Of a DNA stretch of 25,728 nucleotides, positions 6,571 through 14,302 are shown one piece after another (the first letter of the stretch is position 1; each line of letters begins with the position of its first letter). Origin of the DNA: Defluviitaleaceae bacterium (lineage in GTDB: Bacteria > Bacillota > Clostridia > Lachnospirales > UBA5962). A model generated the notes under the pieces. It was not told where the DNA came from, did no database searches, and saw only the letters and a program-made list of their open reading frames with translations. The stretch lies in the NCBI GenBank assembly GCA_009780765.1, contig WQZK01000007.1:1-25728 (forward strand), in the 5' to 3' direction. The position numbers and the translations under genes are program-made.

Positions 6571-7251
6571 ATGAGAATAGAGATTAAATATTATATAGAT
6601 TCAAAAGATATTAGCGGTATTATAGATTTTTCTACAAAATACGGTATTATGGATAAATATTGTGTTAATGAGTTTGGGTATAAAATTCAGTCTACCTATA
6701 TATATGAGTGGGAAGAACACTACCAAGATTTAAGAGGAAAGCTTAGGCTAAGAAATTATTTCAATACAAAGTACAATAATTATTTTATTGAGGAAAAAAT
6801 TAAATCTGGTATATGGGGAACTAAAAATCGATGTGCAATATCGGAAAATGAATACCAAGCTATCAATAATACTTCAGATACAAAAACATTGAGAAAAAAT
6901 TTATACATTAATAATCTTGCATTTTTTAAAAGCTTACCACTAGAAGGACGCTTATTTAATTTGAGAATACAGTATTCTCGGTTCGCATGGGTAGTAGAAT
7001 ATCAAGATATAAAGTTTAGATTGACAATAGACAGAGATATAAAATGCTGTATATATGATGGATATCAACATATTGTACCTCCTGGCACCTATATACTTGA
7101 GATTAAAGGTGATAAAGATTTATATTCTATATTAGATATATTCTATAAAATGTTTGAAGTATTGCCCGAAAAGATATCAAAACTTGATTTAGGGAAAAAG
7201 ATGCTAGAAGATTTAAAGGAAAATAGCTATATGGGTGATGTAGTTACTTAA
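6571..7251 (+). CDS. VTC-domain (polyphosphate-polymerase-like, CYTH superfamily) protein
   Basis: The 226-residue protein has the VTC pattern: RIEIKYYI at the N-terminus, KLRLRNYF (a basic strand), YFIEEKIKSG, a K-rich NRCAISENEY segment, then TIDRDIKCC, YILEIKG and a terminal ISKLDLGKKML. VTC domains are triphosphate-tunnel folds that bind ATP or polyphosphate through basic residues inside a beta barrel. In the eukaryotic VTC complex they make polyphosphate; bacterial stand-alone forms are mostly uncharacterised. It lies immediately before the repeat peptide, and a second CYTH-type protein with two domains follows at 10711, so triphosphate binding seems to be a theme here. Confidence 0.75.
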   Translation: MRIEIKYYIDSKDISGIIDFSTKYGIMDKYCVNEFGYKIQSTYIYEWEEHYQDLRGKLRLRNYFNTKYNNYFIEEKIKSGIWGTKNRCAISENEYQAINNTSDTKTLRKNLYINNLAFFKSLPLEGRLFNLRIQYSRFAWVVEYQDIKFRLTIDRDIKCCIYDGYQHIVPPGTYILEIKGDKDLYSILDIFYKMFEVLPEKISKLDLGKKMLEDLKENSYMGDVVT

Positions 7252-7313
7252 GATACTTTGCATGGAGTTATTCATGCTTTGTAAATATTAATCAAATATA
7301 AGGAGGTGCAGAT

Positions 7314-7673
7314 ATGTTTAACGATATGGTAAAGTCGATTGCTGAAATGCAAAACAAAGGTACAGCTCATAGCTCGGCTGTAACAAACCTTAACGACATC
7401 AACGACGTGGTGAAGTCGATTGCTGAAATGCAAAACAAGGGTACAGCTCATAGTTCGGCTGTAACAAACCTTAACGACATCAACGACGTAGTGAAGTCGA
7501 TTGCTGAAATGCAAAACAAGGGTACAGCTCATAGTTCGGCTGTAACAAACCTTAACGACATCAACGACGTAGTGAAGTCGATTGCTGAAATGCAAAACAA
7601 AGGTACAGCTCACAGTGCAGCTGTAACAAACCTTAATGATATTAATGATATACTTAAGTCTATCGAGAAATAA
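7314..7673 (+). CDS. leaderless tandem-repeat peptide, four 27-residue units
   Basis: A 119-residue protein behind a near-perfect AAGGAGGTG site. Apart from a four-residue start (MFND, itself matching the end of a unit), it consists of four 27-residue units at residues 5-31, 32-58, 59-85 and 86-112, then a partial unit, ILKSIEK. Each unit contains KSIAEMQNKGTAHSS and ends in NDIND; unit 4 has HSAAV in place of HSSAV. There is no Cys and no aromatic residue after F2, and hydrophobic residues recur every three or four positions, as in a long amphipathic helix. No separate leader exists. It could be a multi-core RiPP precursor, a scaffold on whose Ser, Thr or His residues groups are built, or a structural peptide. 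I know of no family match. Confidence 0.8.
   Translation: MFNDMVKSIAEMQNKGTAHSSAVTNLNDINDVVKSIAEMQNKGTAHSSAVTNLNDINDVVKSIAEMQNKGTAHSSAVTNLNDINDVVKSIAEMQNKGTAHSAAVTNLNDINDILKSIEK
7326..7670 (+). repeat. 81-bp in-frame tandem repeats (4 copies plus a partial)
   Basis: Units lie at 7326-7406, 7407-7487, 7488-7568 and 7569-7649, with a partial unit to 7670. Units 2 and 3 are almost identical at DNA level. The end of unit 4 and the partial unit have drifted (AATGATATTAATGAT in place of AACGACATCAACGAC). The bases are more GC-rich than the surroundings. DNA-level identity implies recent amplification or ongoing gene conversion. Confidence 0.95.
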
Positions 7674-7691
7674 GATGTCTAGTAAGTTGTT

Positions 7692-7716
7692 AGCACATTA
7701 CAGATAATAATGTGTT
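7692..7716 (+). promoter_or_regulatory. stem-loop after the repeat peptide gene
   Basis: AGCACATTA (7692-7700) pairs with TAATGTGTT (7708-7716), one G-T wobble, loop CAGATAA. The following bases contain only a weak T-run, so this is at best a leaky terminator or an mRNA 3' stabiliser. Confidence 0.55.
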
Positions 7717-7725
7717 TGTTAGAAA

Positions 7726-7765
7726 GTGGGAAGGGCTAAATAATAAAATATTTAGCTCTTTCTAC
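7726..7765 (+). promoter_or_regulatory. 17-bp stem-loop between repeat peptide and radical SAM gene
   Basis: GTGGGAAGGGCTAAATA (7726-7742) pairs without interruption with 7749-7765, using three G-T wobbles and a six-base loop AATAAA. The wobbles are all of the kind that weaken the DNA palindrome but keep the RNA stem. No U-tract follows, so it is probably an RNA processing or stability element. Confidence 0.65.
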
Positions 7766-7806
7766 CTCTATGTTCTCTACAGTATATGAGAAAGAAGTGA
7801 ACTTTA

Positions 7807-8913
7807 ATGCTTAAAAGTGTTGGTAAAGATGACGCTGTTCAATTAATATTAAAATTGAGCGGTAATGAGTGTAATATAGATTGTGTTTATTGTTATGAAA
7901 AACAGAGAGAATATTCAGGAATTAAATATTTATCAGCAAATATCTTAGAAAAAAGCTTATCTAGCTTTAATGGTAGAACAATTTACGTACAGCTTCACGG
8001 TGGTGAGCCTCTACTAATGAGTAAACAAGAGATGAAAGAAATTATAGAAACAATTCGTAAATTTGATGGAGAATATCACATAAATATACAAACTAATGCA
8101 ACCCTTCTATCAGCAGAATGGCTTGATTTTTTTGAGGAGTTTTGCCCTGAATTAGAATTAGGGATAAGTATTGATGGGGATGCTGATTGTAATTCTTTTA
8201 GAGTAGATTATAATAATAACCCAACATTTAATTTGGTTGATAAAGCATTGAGATTGTGTGAGGAGAGAGGTAAAAACGTGGGTATCATTTCTGTCGTTAA
8301 TAGAAACTCCTTAAACAAAGAAGAAAATATTCTTGATTATTTTTCAAGATTTACTTGTATAAAAATGATTAACTTTATGTCTTGTATACATTTTGATGAT
8401 AGTAAACTAGAAGAGGATATTAATCATTGGGCAACCACATCATTTGAATATGTGGAATTTATTAAAAGAATATTTAATGTTTGGAAAAGAAAAGAATATT
8501 ATAAAAATTTTTTTATAGATCCTATATTTAGTATTATAAGAAAACTGCATGGAAAAACGGCAATATTTTGCCACTATAATGATAGTAAATGCAACAATAT
8601 ATTTACGTTGTTTCCTGATGGAAGCTTAAAGAGTTGTGACGAACTTAATTTATCCGATAGCATACATAGCCCAGATATGAACCTAAAAGATAGGTTCATG
8701 CTAAATAAAATGAACCAATTATTAAATGTTTGTAAAAAATGTGATTACTATGAAGTGTGTTCAGGCGGATGCCTAGGAATAAGATCAAGGTATGAAAATA
8801 TACAAGATAGGCAGCAATATTGTTTAGCAAAATCGTATTTAATTGATTTTATAGCAGAAAGTATTAACGTTAAGCCAATTAAATCTTTAATTCCTGAGGA
8901 GGACTACGAATGA
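7807..8913 (+). CDS. radical SAM/SPASM enzyme, candidate repeat-peptide maturase
   Basis: A 368-residue protein with C22-x3-C26-x2-C29 (ECNIDCVYCYEK) for the SAM cluster and HGGEPLL at 64-70. A C-terminal SPASM region has C255, C262, C277 and then C309-x2-C312-x5-C318-x3-C322 with the CSGGCLG signature and C339. This is the arrangement of anaerobic sulfatase-maturase-like and RiPP-modifying enzymes that carry two auxiliary 4Fe-4S clusters and act on peptide side chains. It has no N-terminal PqqD domain. It is the first enzyme after the tandem-repeat peptide and overlaps the next gene by four bases (ATGA), so the two are translationally coupled. Substrate assignment is inference from position. 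Confidence 0.85.
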   Translation: MLKSVGKDDAVQLILKLSGNECNIDCVYCYEKQREYSGIKYLSANILEKSLSSFNGRTIYVQLHGGEPLLMSKQEMKEIIETIRKFDGEYHINIQTNATLLSAEWLDFFEEFCPELELGISIDGDADCNSFRVDYNNNPTFNLVDKALRLCEERGKNVGIISVVNRNSLNKEENILDYFSRFTCIKMINFMSCIHFDDSKLEEDINHWATTSFEYVEFIKRIFNVWKRKEYYKNFFIDPIFSIIRKLHGKTAIFCHYNDSKCNNIFTLFPDGSLKSCDELNLSDSIHSPDMNLKDRFMLNKMNQLLNVCKKCDYYEVCSGGCLGIRSRYENIQDRQQYCLAKSYLIDFIAESINVKPIKSLIPEEDYE

Positions 8914-9569
8914 TCGCTATTATACCAGCTAAAAATAATTCTGAAAGAATAGAAAACAAAAATTTTAAACCATTCTTTAACGGAAAATCATTATGTGATA
9001 TACAAATTGAAAAACTATTAAATATTTTTAACCCATCAAAAATTTACCTTAGTTCAGAGGACGAAACGAAGAAAAAAACTGCAGACTACTATGGTATTAA
9101 TTTTATTAAAAGAGATATTGGTCTAACGTACAATAGCACCCCTATAATTGATGTAATAAAAGGAATATATAAGCAAATTTCAATTGAAGATGATGTTATG
9201 TGGTGTCAAGTAACAGACCCTTTGTTTAATGATTATACTGAATGTATAAATATGTGGGAAAAGCTTGATAAAAATGAATATGACTCAATTGTAGCTGTTT
9301 ATAGGACTAAGCAGTTTTTATTAGACGATAAGTGTAAACCAGTTAATTTCCAGTTTGGTGCATGGCATCGTATTTCACAAGAATTGCCTCCAATGTATCT
9401 TTTAAATTTCACTATGTCTATTTTATCTCATAAAGCAATTAGCGATATAGGTTATTATGTGGGGCAAAAACCATATTGGTATGAAATAAACGGTGAATAT
9501 GTTGACATTGATATTGCGAAAGATTGGGAATTAGCCCAAATTATATATAAATATTTTAATAAAGGATAA
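8910..9569 (+). CDS. cytidylyltransferase, CMP-sialate/KDO synthetase family
   Basis: The 219-residue protein has a nucleotide-binding N-terminus, IPAKNNSERIENKNFKPF (residues 5-22), corresponding to the A-R-xG-S-K-R-xKN motif of CMP-NeuAc synthetases, then YLSSEDETK and WCQVTDPLF, and a C-terminal VDIDIAKDWELA that matches the DI-D/DW metal-binding motif. Such enzymes transfer CMP from CTP to a sugar acid or related hydroxyl. The first motif is changed (A-K-N-N in place of A-R-G-G), so the acceptor may not be sialic acid, and no sugar-acid synthase was found nearby. It is coupled to the radical SAM gene upstream and stands just before a sulfotransferase-like gene. Confidence 0.75.
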   Translation: MIAIIPAKNNSERIENKNFKPFFNGKSLCDIQIEKLLNIFNPSKIYLSSEDETKKKTADYYGINFIKRDIGLTYNSTPIIDVIKGIYKQISIEDDVMWCQVTDPLFNDYTECINMWEKLDKNEYDSIVAVYRTKQFLLDDKCKPVNFQFGAWHRISQELPPMYLLNFTMSILSHKAISDIGYYVGQKPYWYEINGEYVDIDIAKDWELAQIIYKYFNKG

Positions 9570-9581
9570 TGGATTTTAGAG

Positions 9582-10688
9582 ATGAGTTGTATTAAGCATG
9601 AGAGCAGTATGATTTTATTAATAGATGGGCTTGGAACTTCAGGAAAAGCAGTATTGCGTGGGTTATTAGAAGGTCATCCCAATTTTTTTGTTACGCCTAA
9701 CCATGATATGATAGTGGATTGCTTGTGTAGCTTTGAAAGTGATGATTGGTTAAAATATAAAGATATATTAGAATTACGTTCTATGCTAAGCAATACATAT
9801 TATTACCAATTAGAATGGTTTACATATAGAAAATATTTAGATTACGATATGTCTGTAAAAGATCGATGTGAATTTGCATTTGATTTAGATTTTTATAACT
9901 TTGATAGAATGTGGATGGAATGTTTGAACAAAGAAAACGAATGGACTCCGCAAATTGTTGCTACACACATACTAAAAAGTATGCTAGAATCATGGAGCGG
10001 ATACCCATATGAAAAGGAAAATATTAAATATTATACAAGTATGGGTTTTGACCGCCCTAATACGGCAAATTCATTTGTGAAATATTACCCAAATGGGAAA
10101 ATGATTTATTTAATTCGCTCAATAAATGCAATTATTGCAACGCGTTCTAACAGGCGCCCGGTCGCTGATGATATGCGTTCTATGTGTTTATTAGAAACAA
10201 CACCAGAGAAACTTGTAAAATCTAATCATGTACGAAAATTAATAAATAAGCAAAAAGAAGTTGAAGAAGCTGCAAAATTATATCCAGATAAAATTATGAT
10301 AGTTGATTTTGATGAAATGATAATTAACACGGAAAGCACAATGAAAAACATTTCAACTTTTTTAGGGGTAGATTTTCACGAATCTATGTTAACATGTAAA
10401 GTTATGGGAAAAGAAATGGTAACAAAATCAGGCGATAAGTACGTTGGAAAAGTTTTAGATGACCCTAATAAACTACTAAATGATTTTCAGAAGGCTATAA
10501 TTGATATGGATATATCATTAAAGAACTGTAGAAAATATACGAATAATTTTTTTGCAATATTTTTTATTATTTTTTTAAGAATTAAGCGAGTCTGGTTAAA
10601 ATTAAGAGTAAATTTGGCCAAGATGATTGCTCCAGAGATAAAGGAAAGCTTAAATAATAAATGGAAAAGAGACGGGTTTTTTGATTAA
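9582..10688 (+). CDS. sulfotransferase-like P-loop protein
   Basis: A 368-residue protein. Residues 11-33 (ILLIDGLGTSGKAVLRGLLE and following HPN) form a phosphosulfate/P-loop motif of the PAPS sulfotransferase type. Residues 173-192 (KMIYLIRSINAIIATRSNRR) match the second, 3'-phosphate-binding segment with its Arg and Ser, followed by VDFDEM and a helix with FLGVDF, as in the family. A hydrophobic, basic C-terminal stretch (about 315-335, NFFAIFFIIFL) may associate with the membrane. The family transfers sulfate from PAPS to hydroxyl or amino groups; no PAPS synthesis genes are seen here. A kinase role for the P-loop cannot be excluded. Confidence 0.65.
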   Translation: MSCIKHESSMILLIDGLGTSGKAVLRGLLEGHPNFFVTPNHDMIVDCLCSFESDDWLKYKDILELRSMLSNTYYYQLEWFTYRKYLDYDMSVKDRCEFAFDLDFYNFDRMWMECLNKENEWTPQIVATHILKSMLESWSGYPYEKENIKYYTSMGFDRPNTANSFVKYYPNGKMIYLIRSINAIIATRSNRRPVADDMRSMCLLETTPEKLVKSNHVRKLINKQKEVEEAAKLYPDKIMIVDFDEMIINTESTMKNISTFLGVDFHESMLTCKVMGKEMVTKSGDKYVGKVLDDPNKLLNDFQKAIIDMDISLKNCRKYTNNFFAIFFIIFLRIKRVWLKLRVNLAKMIAPEIKESLNNKWKRDGFFD

Positions 10689-10710
10689 ATATACTAAGGA
10701 GTGAAAAGCT

Positions 10711-12303
10711 GTGAAAAATAATATTAGTAGAGAAAGAGAATATACGTATAAGCTAGAACAACCTAATTTAAAGAGATTATTAAACATTTTTATGAACACT
10801 AAATACATACATGTTGATGAAATTACTTTTGTAGTAGAGAATCCTCAAATAAAATCAGAGTTGCATATGATATCATCTAAAGATTATCATTATAATGGAA
10901 CCCCAGAAGGTACTAAACATAGGCTAAAGTTTAAATATAAAAATAATGGCGACAAAGTTAGTATTACATACTCACCTAAGACCTATATAGATGGGAAACG
11001 GTATGAAAAAAAGATTAAACTAAAAAAAGATTTTGATGCGGCTTATAGTTATGTATCAGAAATGTTACCAATAAACCATGTGCTGTATAAACATTCATAT
11101 GAGTTTACTTTAATTGATCATTTAAATCTCTGTAGAATGCTGATATCGCTAGATTGCTGCTATGCAGTTAACCCAAGTAATAGTGAGGATTTATCTGAAC
11201 CTTTATTCTTTTTAGAAATAGAAGAAAAAGGTGGAATGCGTTTAGAGCAGTTTTTAGATTCAGATTTTTTTAAGAATAATATTTTAGAATTAATTGGTTC
11301 GAATGATAATAGTAATAGTAAGGTTGTTATTACTGAAAATCTATACCACGGAAAATCATTAAAAATTGAAAATGCGAAAAGTTTGAAAGATTACGTATTT
11401 GGTTTTTATAAATGCAATAACACTAAAATTAATTGCTTAAAAGAAGATTCTTTAGCAGGTAGTAATATGTTAAGTGAAAGAGGTCAGAAGAAAGATGAGA
11501 GAGGTATTCATACAGAGAAAGAGTTTAAATTTTTGGCAACAGAATCTCAGCTAAATGTTATAAAGCACATTAAATCAATTATTCCTCCTAATTGGTTTTT
11601 AATTAAAGTTCAAGAGAGGCTCATCTGTGATATATATTATGATACAATTGATTTAGATTTTTATAAAAATAAACATAGCTTTAGAATTAGAAAAAGAGGA
11701 AAAGGTGTAGGCTGGATATCCTGTTTAAAAACACCTGATAACTCTATATATGATTACTTAGAGAGAAAAACGATTAGGACTGCAATTACTAGTGAAGATG
11801 CGTTAAGGTATGAAACTGATAATATTTCTGGAGAAGCATACAAAAATGCAAAAAAAGTTTTAGAGGGTATGCAAACGAATGAAAAATCTATTATGCCTGT
11901 TACATATGTTTCACAATATAGAGAAAGATATGTTATTCGCTCCTTTGATTATACAGAAAATGATCTTCTTGAAATAAATGACAATGACTTGAAAGATGAA
12001 CATTATTTAATTAGAACTGGCGAAATGTTAAATATAATGTTTGATACTGTAAAAGCATATGATATAAGAAATATTGATAAAAAACGACTAATACATTTTG
12101 GTGAATTAAATATATCAAATGTAAACCTAAAGGCTACAGAGTTTGTTTCTTGTGAAATTGAACCATCGCATAGATTAGATATAAAATCTGCGGCTGAAGA
12201 GTTGTTTAATAATACAATCCATGTATTAAGAAATAGCGGGTGTAAACAGATTAACCAAGATAAGTATCAACTAAGTATAGAAACTTTAAATATAATGGAA
12301 TGA
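10711..12303 (+). CDS. double CYTH-domain protein
   Basis: A 530-residue protein starting at GTG behind AAGGAGTG. The second half is a clear CYTH domain: ExExK in TEKEFKFL (E270, E272, K274), IYYDTIDLDFYKNKHSFRIRKR (310-313 and 326-330 are key), ISCLK at 337-341, and a terminal strand CEIEPSHRLD. The first half (1-230) looks like a diverged copy, with REREYTYKL, KHRLKFKYK, KKIKLKKD and FFLEIEEKGG. CYTH enzymes bind triphosphates in a basic tunnel and act as thiamine-triphosphatases, adenylate cyclases or polyphosphatases. Two such domains in one chain is unusual. Its stop overlaps the next start (ATGA). Confidence 0.7.
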   Translation: MKNNISREREYTYKLEQPNLKRLLNIFMNTKYIHVDEITFVVENPQIKSELHMISSKDYHYNGTPEGTKHRLKFKYKNNGDKVSITYSPKTYIDGKRYEKKIKLKKDFDAAYSYVSEMLPINHVLYKHSYEFTLIDHLNLCRMLISLDCCYAVNPSNSEDLSEPLFFLEIEEKGGMRLEQFLDSDFFKNNILELIGSNDNSNSKVVITENLYHGKSLKIENAKSLKDYVFGFYKCNNTKINCLKEDSLAGSNMLSERGQKKDERGIHTEKEFKFLATESQLNVIKHIKSIIPPNWFLIKVQERLICDIYYDTIDLDFYKNKHSFRIRKRGKGVGWISCLKTPDNSIYDYLERKTIRTAITSEDALRYETDNISGEAYKNAKKVLEGMQTNEKSIMPVTYVSQYRERYVIRSFDYTENDLLEINDNDLKDEHYLIRTGEMLNIMFDTVKAYDIRNIDKKRLIHFGELNISNVNLKATEFVSCEIEPSHRLDIKSAAEELFNNTIHVLRNSGCKQINQDKYQLSIETLNIME

Positions 12304-13682
12304 GTGTTATAATTAATCAAAACAATATATGTTATTATATAATATATGACTATAAAAACCAAAGGGTATTGCTAGAGAAAGGCGATAATGGTATAATCAT
12401 ACCATGCCTTTGTTTGCCACACCAGGAAATAGCTTTTTTTCCGAGTTATATCCCTCTTATAATAGGTACAATAAAAAAAGTCTATGGTTTAGATGTTATT
12501 GTGCTAAGGCATTTGGATGCAACAGAAGTAAATGTTCATTACTGTGAAGTGGAACTAATAGATGGTAAAGTATTAGAATCAAATTCTCATAAATGGTATG
12601 AAGTTGAACATTTAGTATCTGTTTTATGGGAGGAAAATTACCAAAAGGAGTTTTTAATGTCTTGGTGGAATTTAAAAGACACTAAAACATGTAAATTTTC
12701 GTATTCTAATTGGGAATATAATGGTTGGTATGAAGAAACTACGCAACATATTAAAAGTTTATTTTTAAAAGATAATATAGAAGTAACTCAAATTGAGCAA
12801 GTTAAAGGAGCATGGGGTTGGTCGTCTATTTTAAAAATTTATACAGATAATTGCATCAAATATTATAAAAAAAACTATCTTAAGCCTCCCAGTGAAATCT
12901 CAATTATTAGGTTATTATCAGAGAAATGGCATAATAACTTGCCTACGATTATTTATGGAGATGCAATTGATGATTGGTTTATAATGGATGATTTTGGTGG
13001 TGAACCATTGGAAATAATGAATAATGCCGAAAAGCATAAAGCTATAAAGCTATATGCTGATATGCAGATTTATTCATATAAAATTTTAGAACAATTTAAA
13101 GAAATAGGTTGTCTTAATCTTACACTTCCTAATATACTTATGTATTTTAAAGATATGCTTGGACATTTTAAGAATTGGATGAGTGAAGAGCAACTTAACA
13201 GCGATATGATGGTAGAATGGCTTCAAAATGAGATTGGAACACTTTCTGACATCTCCACTATTCCATATACCCTTCACAATGAGGATTTTAGAGAAGGTAA
13301 TATAGTCGTAAGCGAAAATAATATTGTTATTTATGATTGGAAAAATGTAGTTATATCACACCCTTTCTTTTCTATACAATACTTTTTTCGACGCTTGAAT
13401 TTGGAAAAAAATTCGTATTTAGAGCAAAACTTATTAATTACATATTTGGAGCAGTGGCATGAATTTGGCAGTATGAGGCAATTATATAAAGTTTATGGAA
13501 CGATTGAGCTTTTATCTGAAGTATATAATGTTGTACGATGTTTTTTGGATTTAAAGTATTTAAATAAATCGACTCAATGGTATAAAAATACACATACACA
13601 TATAATGCAGTGTATTAAAAATATTTGTGCAGCTGTAGAAAAAGAAAATAATCGAAATGAGGAGAGCCTAAAATGTGTCTAA
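12300..13682 (+). CDS. degenerate Nudix domain fused to an APH-type kinase
   Basis: A 460-residue protein. Residues about 10-110 resemble the beta-strand frame of a Nudix domain (RVLLEKGDN at the start, KVYGLDV, HKWYEVEHL at the end), but there is no Nudix box, so hydrolysis is unlikely. Residues about 165-460 form an aminoglycoside-phosphotransferase/choline-kinase fold: GAWGWSSILKIY as nucleotide loop, FIMDDFGG as hinge, and HNEDFREGN (H326, D329, N334) with D346 in IYDWKNV as catalytic and metal residues. The spacing H-x-x-D is one residue longer than the common H-x-D. It overlaps the next Nudix gene by ten bases. A substrate kinase in the pathway or a self-protection kinase are both possible. 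Confidence 0.7.
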   Translation: MSVIINQNNICYYIIYDYKNQRVLLEKGDNGIIIPCLCLPHQEIAFFPSYIPLIIGTIKKVYGLDVIVLRHLDATEVNVHYCEVELIDGKVLESNSHKWYEVEHLVSVLWEENYQKEFLMSWWNLKDTKTCKFSYSNWEYNGWYEETTQHIKSLFLKDNIEVTQIEQVKGAWGWSSILKIYTDNCIKYYKKNYLKPPSEISIIRLLSEKWHNNLPTIIYGDAIDDWFIMDDFGGEPLEIMNNAEKHKAIKLYADMQIYSYKILEQFKEIGCLNLTLPNILMYFKDMLGHFKNWMSEEQLNSDMMVEWLQNEIGTLSDISTIPYTLHNEDFREGNIVVSENNIVIYDWKNVVISHPFFSIQYFFRRLNLEKNSYLEQNLLITYLEQWHEFGSMRQLYKVYGTIELLSEVYNVVRCFLDLKYLNKSTQWYKNTHTHIMQCIKNICAAVEKENNRNEESLKCV

Positions 13683-14299
13683 AAAAAGTTACTACTTTTA
13701 TTACAAGAAATAATGGCAAAGAGAAACAGTTATTATTATTTAAACATCCACATGCAGGTATACAAATTCCTGCTGGCACGATAGAGCGAGATGAGGCAAA
13801 TGAGGTAGCAGCCTTGCGAGAAGCATTTGAAGAAACAGGGCTAGATAATATAAAAGTAATGTGTGAAATTGGCTGTTTAACAACATGTTTGCCTGAAAAT
13901 AAATATGTTGTTATCGAAAAAAGCAATATATTTTCGAGGCCAGATTTAAACAGTTTTGATTGGGCATCATTTAGAAGAGGCATTACCATCGAACATCACG
14001 CTAACTCAGAAAAAGGTTTTAAGCATGTAACGTATAAGGAATACGATAATGTAGAAAATCCATCTTATATTACCTATCAGATAACAGGATGGATTCCTGA
14101 AAATTGTATTGCAAAAGAAATTACAAGATACTTTTATCACTTGGAGGCAAAATCAGATACTGATGATTCATGGGAAATAAGTGCAGATAATCATATTTTC
14201 GAATTTTTTTGGGCACCTATAAATGACTTGCCGAAAATAGTATCTCCACAAGATGAATGGGTATCTTATGCAAAAGAGCACCTGAAATATAAATTTTAA
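13673..14299 (+). CDS. Nudix hydrolase
   Basis: The 208-residue protein carries an exact Nudix box at residues 35-57: G35, E41, R49-E50, E53-E54 and G56-L57 (within REAFEETGL). These residues bind the metal ions used to hydrolyse nucleoside diphosphates linked to another group. The C-terminal 90 residues include a Trp-rich strand (WIPENCIAKEITRYFYH) and are longer than a minimal Nudix domain. GAGGAG lies before ATG 13673, and the start overlaps the kinase fusion by ten bases, so the degenerate and intact Nudix domains are coupled. It may act on a nucleotide-linked intermediate made by the cytidylyltransferase; this is inference. Confidence 0.88.
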   Translation: MCLKKVTTFITRNNGKEKQLLLFKHPHAGIQIPAGTIERDEANEVAALREAFEETGLDNIKVMCEIGCLTTCLPENKYVVIEKSNIFSRPDLNSFDWASFRRGITIEHHANSEKGFKHVTYKEYDNVENPSYITYQITGWIPENCIAKEITRYFYHLEAKSDTDDSWEISADNHIFEFFWAPINDLPKIVSPQDEWVSYAKEHLKYKF

Positions 14300-14302
14300 T
14301 TT

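Noticed and set aside
7258..7287. A separate promoter for the repeat peptide (TTGCAT, then TAAATA).
   Set aside because: The -10 match is poor and the spacing is 18; the AT-rich background gives such matches easily.
7272..7613. A reverse-strand open frame of 113 codons across the tandem repeats.
   Set aside because: It is a shadow of the 81-bp repeats, since a repeat length divisible by three keeps opposite frames open; there is no ribosome binding site or context.
7326..7670. A CRISPR array.
   Set aside because: Units are 81 bp, contiguous, in frame and without unique spacers; they encode protein.
7314..7673. A methyl-accepting chemotaxis coiled-coil fragment, suggested by KSIAEMQ and regular hydrophobic spacing.
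   Set aside because: No membrane segment, HAMP or signalling tip, and the exact 27-residue periodicity is unlike that family.
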